A stretch of 64,000 bases of DNA. It comes from Hofstenia miamia (Eukaryota > Xenacoelomorpha > Acoela). Below, piece after piece: positions 63,651 to 64,000 of this stretch. Both the position numbers and the translations under genes were made by a program. The notes under the pieces were generated by a model. The model did no database searches and had not been told where the DNA came from. It saw only the letters and a program-made list of their open reading frames with translations. The stretch is taken from the NCBI GenBank assembly GCA_004352715.1, contig SCFE01000015.1, forward strand, positions 2,437,536 through 2,501,535, given 5' to 3'. The first letter of the stretch is position 1, and each line of letters starts with the position of its first letter.

Positions 63651-63729
63651 AGAATTTATAATGAGATTTTTAGCACTTTTACTGAAAACTTGATTTTCTA
63701 ATTTGCTTTCTAAAATATTAAAATATTAC

Positions 63730-64000
63730 GAATAAGAGTCAAAGCAAATTTATTGCAGTAAATAAATGACAGTAAAAAAAGCTACAAACTTCAAATACAT
63801 GTATTTACAAAATAATAATAAAATATATATAGAATAAATGTGTGTGTGCGTCTATGTGTGTGGTGAGCTCAGTGTAAAAAACCTGTAAATGTGTTTAGCA
63901 TGTTTGTGTCTCCGATTGTATTTTGTCGATATAAAAGTATGATTTGTAATTTTTTTCTATTCTTATCTCATTTTCTAAATCATTCCAAATATTAGAGGCT
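63730..64000 (-). mobile_element. LINE copy C, 3' end, running off the window
   Basis: Minus strand; 3' terminus GCAATAAATTTGCTTTGACT with TTATT tail near 63730. At the right edge the frame reads ASNIWNDLENEIRIEKNYKS, the C-terminal W-N-L motif, related to copy D more than A. It continues past 64000. Confidence 0.82.

Larger units (their letters stand above)
62545..63727 (-). mobile_element. CR1/jockey-like LINE copy B
   Basis: A minus-strand element, 5'-truncated, with 3' end GGCAATAAATCTGCTTGACT near 62545. It carries RT motifs and the C-terminus listed separately, and is the same family as copy A. It lies directly downstream of the 3' end of copy C. A 40-N gap (62910-62949) interrupts it. 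Confidence 0.9.
57167..64000. other. Region upstream of the 57.1-kb exon
   Basis: The first half of the PH domain and the true start of the RasGAP gene were looked for on the minus strand and not found. It holds hAT MITE relics (57.5 and 60.4 kb), an intact MITE (58.6 kb), a tandem/inverted repeat (61.8-62.0 kb) and two LINE copies. The ORF 60953-61309 (118 codons) has no motif and biased AT-rich composition, so it is not called a gene. Confidence 0.5.

Noticed and set aside
1-64000. CRISPR array, bacterial operon or rRNA gene
   Set aside because: No regularly spaced repeats, no ribosome-binding-site/operon structure and no rRNA-like sequence were seen.

Overview
The window looks like intronic and intergenic DNA from an AT-rich invertebrate animal genome. 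The evidence is eukaryotic splice signals, introns of about 7 to 22 kb, many TA microsatellites, and degraded animal-type transposons (hAT, TA-target elements, CR1/jockey-like LINEs, a Penelope-like element and an R2/NeSL-like fragment). I see no bacterial gene organisation, operon or CRISPR array. I cannot name the species.

The main gene is on the minus strand. Five widely spaced exons, each bounded by AG/GT and with matching reading phases, read in order 57.1 kb > 40.5 kb > 33.0 kb > 10.8 kb > 2.9 kb. They encode part of a SynGAP/RASAL2/DAB2IP-family Ras GTPase-activating protein (relatives: Drosophila raskol, nematode gap-2). The two downstream exons carry the second half of the PH domain and the first strand of the C2 domain. 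The upstream three carry a basic, serine-rich linker. The rest of C2 and the RasGAP domain should lie left of base 1, and the N-terminus right of base 64000. Only about 0.67 kb of the 64 kb is recognised host coding sequence.

Layout: 1-2.8 kb, intron with two unexplained coding-like islands; 2.9-10.7 kb, intron with a 294-bp MITE holding telomere-like repeats; 10.9-33 kb, the largest intron, with several hAT MITEs, a decayed autonomous hAT (24.0-25.9 kb) carrying a nested LINE 3' end, another LINE fragment at 30.2 kb and two candidate microexons; 33-40.4 kb, a hAT MITE and a LINE/assembly-gap complex; 40.5-57 kb, a Penelope GIY-YIG fragment, a long hairpin and a 796-bp TA-flanked element; 57-64 kb, a hAT MITE with a perfect target duplication and two LINE copies on the minus strand running off the right edge.

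Four N-runs (37129-37311, 38183-39182, 43747-43767, 62910-62949) and one single N (19574) interrupt the sequence. Two of the runs are flanked by identical sequence, which suggests unmerged contig overlaps. I found no convincing new molecular system. The most interesting items are the split RasGAP gene with possible microexons, the set of hAT MITEs with exact 8-bp target duplications, and the rearranged LINE copies.
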